NCBI GenBank assembly: GCA_016787445.1
Contig: JAEUTQ010000012.1
Coordinates: 124,001 to 188,000, forward strand
Length of the DNA: 64,000 nt
DNA from: Bacteroidia bacterium
GTDB taxonomy: Bacteria > Bacteroidota > Bacteroidia > B-17B0 > Aurantibacillaceae
Direction of reading: 5' to 3'
Below are positions 61,687-64,000 of this stretch, one piece after another; position 1 is the stretch's first letter, and each line of letters starts with the position of its first letter. A model generated the notes under the pieces. That model was given only the letters and a program-made list of their open reading frames with translations, was not told where the DNA came from and ran no database searches. A program made the position numbers and the translations under genes.

Positions 61687-64000
61687 ATGTGGAGAAAGTT
61701 TTCAGGATTGTTACTAAGAAATAAAGCTGTTTTTACTGTTGTTGTTTTGTTAGCAACAGTTTTTATGGGTTATGAGGCATCTCAGATAGAGTTGTCTTAT
61801 GATTTTGCACGTATTTTACCGGACGACGATCCTGCTTATGTAGAATACCAAAAATTCAAAAAGCAATTTGGTGAGGATGGAAATGTAATGGTAATTGGAT
61901 TTGAGGATAAGAATTTTTATACGCTCAATAAATTCAACGACTGGTACCATCTAAGCAAAACCATTAAAATTATTCCTGGAATCAAAGAAGTTCTATCAGT
62001 TCCTACGGCTTATAAATTGATTCGTAACGATAGTCTCTCCAAATTTGATTTTGTTCCGGTTATTACCAAAATTCCAAGAACGCAGGCGGATGTAGATAGT
62101 ATTAAATTGGAAATGGATAGACTCAAATTCTATGAGGGTATTATTTACAATAAGGAAACGGGCGCCACTTTAATGGCTATTACTTTTAATACATCAACAC
62201 TCAATTCAAAGCGCCGTTTAGATATTGTGCGCGACATTAAAACCCTTACGGAGGGATTTGGAATTAAACATCATGTGCAAATGCATTATTCAGGGATGCC
62301 ATACATCCGCTCTCAGATGATGGAAAAAATTTCGCATGAAATGACCTTGTTTTTAGTGTTGGCGATTTTAATTACCGGATTTATTCTTTGGATGTTTTTC
62401 CGCTCCGGCGCCAATGTGTTCTTTAGTATAGTAATCGTTTTAATTGGTGTATTATGGTCGCTGGGTGTCCTTGAGTTATTCGGATATAAAATCACCGTCT
62501 TAACCGGACTTGTCGCACCGCTCATAATGGTTATCGGTATTCCAAACTGTATTTTCTTAATTAATAAATATCAGGCTGAGTTTGTTCTTCACGGTAATAA
62601 AATCAAAGCTTTATCGCGCATGATCGAAACAATTGGTGTTACATTGTTTTTGGCTAACGTTACTACTTCCATCGGCTTCGGTGTATTATATTTTACTAAG
62701 AGTACAATGTTAGTGGAGTTTGGTGTAGTGGCCGCGATAAGTGTAATGGCTACCTATATCATTACGCTTATTTTGATTCCTGTTCTATTGTTTTTACTAC
62801 CCGAGCCCAAAGCAAAACATACTAAACATTTGGAAGCTAAACGCATCAATAAAATTTTGGATGTTGTAGATAATTTGGTTCAAAAGCAAAGGCCTGCCAT
62901 TTATATAAGTACTGTTATCATTACAGTTGTGGGAGCTATAGGAATGCTTAAGATTAGTTTAGTAGGATATGTAGTGGATGATTTGCCAACGAAAGATCCG
63001 GTTTATACCGATTTACATTTCTTTGAGAGTGCATTCCATGGTGTGTTACCATTTGAAATTTCGGTTGACAGTAAAAAAGAAAATGGAATTTTTGCAGAGA
63101 ACGCCAAGGTACTTTACAAGATGAAAGCTTTACAGGCTTTATTTGGTGATTATAAAGAGTTTTCTAAACCACTCTCTGTGGTTGAGGCGGTGAAGTTTTC
63201 TTATCAGGCCTATAAGGATGGAGCGCCTAAATATTATCGTTTACCTTCTATTACCGATTTAAAAACGTTATCGGAATATTCGGGTTCATTAAGCGGACAA
63301 AATAACCGGATGAAATTTTTCATCGATAGTACGAAACGAATTACACGCATTAGTTTCCAAATGGCAGATGTAGGCTCCAAAAGAATAAAGGAATTGGTAG
63401 CGGAACTTCGCCCGAAAGTAGATTCTATTTTTCCGCCGAAAGATTATGACGTTAGTTTAACCGGCCACAGCTTAGTGTTTTTAAAGAGCAATGATTATTT
63501 GTTGTATAATTTATTTGAAAGCTTAATCATTGAAATTATTCTGATTGCCATTGTTGGAATGGCTTTATTCCGTTCGGTGCGAATTATTGTGTTATCCAAG
63601 TTACCATGTTTGATTCCATTAATCATTACAGCGGGCGTTATGGGTTTCCTTGATATTCGATTTAAACCCTCTACCATTTTAATTTTTAGTATAGCCTTTG
63701 GTATAAGTTCGGATGGAACCATTTATTTCCTTACAAAATACCGTCAGGAGTTAAGAAAACTAGGAGGCGATGCCTTTAAAGCAATCAGCGTAGCCATTAA
63801 GGATACAGGCTTCAGTATGATTTATACTTCGGTGATTTTATTCTTCGGGTTTTCAATTTTCTCTGTTTCCAGTTTTGGCGGTACAGCTGCTTTAGGAGTA
63901 CTTATTTCGTTAACCTTGATCATGTCGTTAATTACTAATTTGGTTTTACTTCCTGCTATTTTATTATCTATTGCCAATAAAAAGCAGAACAAAGAAATAA
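61687..64000 (+). CDS. MMPL/RND-family membrane transporter, truncated by the window edge
   Basis: The frame from ATG 61687 stays open to the last base, giving 771 codons; the TAA at 63998-64000 is out of frame. One N-terminal membrane helix is followed by a periplasmic domain (DFARILPDDDPAYVEY). Two blocks of membrane helices of the sterol-sensing/MMPL type come at about 215-385 (GVLWSLGVLELFGYKITVLTG) and 605-760. A second periplasmic domain lies between them. The block after residue 680 has IAFGISSDGTIYFLTKY, an acidic residue in the place of the proton-relay Asp. It should use the proton gradient to move lipids or hydrophobic molecules. Only a short C-terminal piece is likely missing. Confidence 0.88.
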   Translation, partial: MWRKFSGLLLRNKAVFTVVVLLATVFMGYEASQIELSYDFARILPDDDPAYVEYQKFKKQFGEDGNVMVIGFEDKNFYTLNKFNDWYHLSKTIKIIPGIKEVLSVPTAYKLIRNDSLSKFDFVPVITKIPRTQADVDSIKLEMDRLKFYEGIIYNKETGATLMAITFNTSTLNSKRRLDIVRDIKTLTEGFGIKHHVQMHYSGMPYIRSQMMEKISHEMTLFLVLAILITGFILWMFFRSGANVFFSIVIVLIGVLWSLGVLELFGYKITVLTGLVAPLIMVIGIPNCIFLINKYQAEFVLHGNKIKALSRMIETIGVTLFLANVTTSIGFGVLYFTKSTMLVEFGVVAAISVMATYIITLILIPVLLFLLPEPKAKHTKHLEAKRINKILDVVDNLVQKQRPAIYISTVIITVVGAIGMLKISLVGYVVDDLPTKDPVYTDLHFFESAFHGVLPFEISVDSKKENGIFAENAKVLYKMKALQALFGDYKEFSKPLSVVEAVKFSYQAYKDGAPKYYRLPSITDLKTLSEYSGSLSGQNNRMKFFIDSTKRITRISFQMADVGSKRIKELVAELRPKVDSIFPPKDYDVSLTGHSLVFLKSNDYLLYNLFESLIIEIILIAIVGMALFRSVRIIVLSKLPCLIPLIITAGVMGFLDIRFKPSTILIFSIAFGISSDGTIYFLTKYRQELRKLGGDAFKAISVAIKDTGFSMIYTSVILFFGFSIFSVSSFGGTAALGVLISLTLIMSLITNLVLLPAILLSIANKKQNKEI

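Overview
The window is AT-rich, densely coded DNA from a member of the Bacteroidota. This rests on type IX secretion (T9SS) type A and type B sorting domains, a PorP/SprF-family protein, a PorE-like OmpA protein, the Bacteroidota-type GlmU-like enzyme, a fused alpha/beta E1 dehydrogenase, and promoter boxes of the TAnnTTTG class. Most genes lack Shine-Dalgarno sequences. I cannot name the genus. I see no tRNA, rRNA, CRISPR array, integrase or insertion sequence, and no gap between genes longer than about 185 bases.

Region 1 (1-25.9 kb) is mostly housekeeping with scattered secreted proteins. Two tandem secreted propeller proteins (1-3640, minus strand; the first runs off the left edge) precede the thrS-infC-rpmI-rplT translation operon, which ends in a strong terminator. 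Then come a propeller/Y_Y_Y/SpoIIE-phosphatase membrane protein, a secreted T9SS protein, cmk, a Kelch-repeat T9SS protein, rsmE, a YoaK-family membrane protein, a Crp/Fnr regulator, fumC, a polytopic GT-C-like protein, a fused E1 dehydrogenase, an NlpC/P60 lipoprotein, an HTTM-like membrane protein, an OmpH/Skp-like chaperone and a MazG-like pyrophosphohydrolase.

Region 2 (26.1-46.0 kb) is a cell-surface locus and the most unusual part. Four consecutive genes encode fibre-like proteins with one shared N-terminal domain, different stalks and two kinds of C-terminal tip (C1q-like in the first two, another shared tip in the last two). They lead without a break into two proteins with type B T9SS sorting domains, a PorP/SprF protein and a PorE-like TPR/propeller/OmpA protein. 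A terminator hairpin closes this unit. Next is an outer-membrane-barrel-like protein with four Ig-like repeats and seven Cys/His-rich repeats. A GlmU-like enzyme follows 2 bases downstream.

Region 3 (47.9-58.7 kb) is a cell-surface polysaccharide cluster. It has an ABC exporter permease and ATPase (Wzm/Wzt type, with a carbohydrate-binding-like C-terminal domain on the ATPase), a SAM methyltransferase-like protein, six separate glycosyltransferase-like proteins, a glycosyltransferase-methyltransferase fusion and an alpha-1,2-fucosyltransferase. Most are joined by 1-4 base overlaps. The fusion protein is a candidate chain-terminating enzyme that the ATPase could read.

Region 4 (58.8-64.0 kb) holds an AsmA-family envelope protein with a long helical tail and an MMPL/RND-family membrane protein that runs off the right edge.
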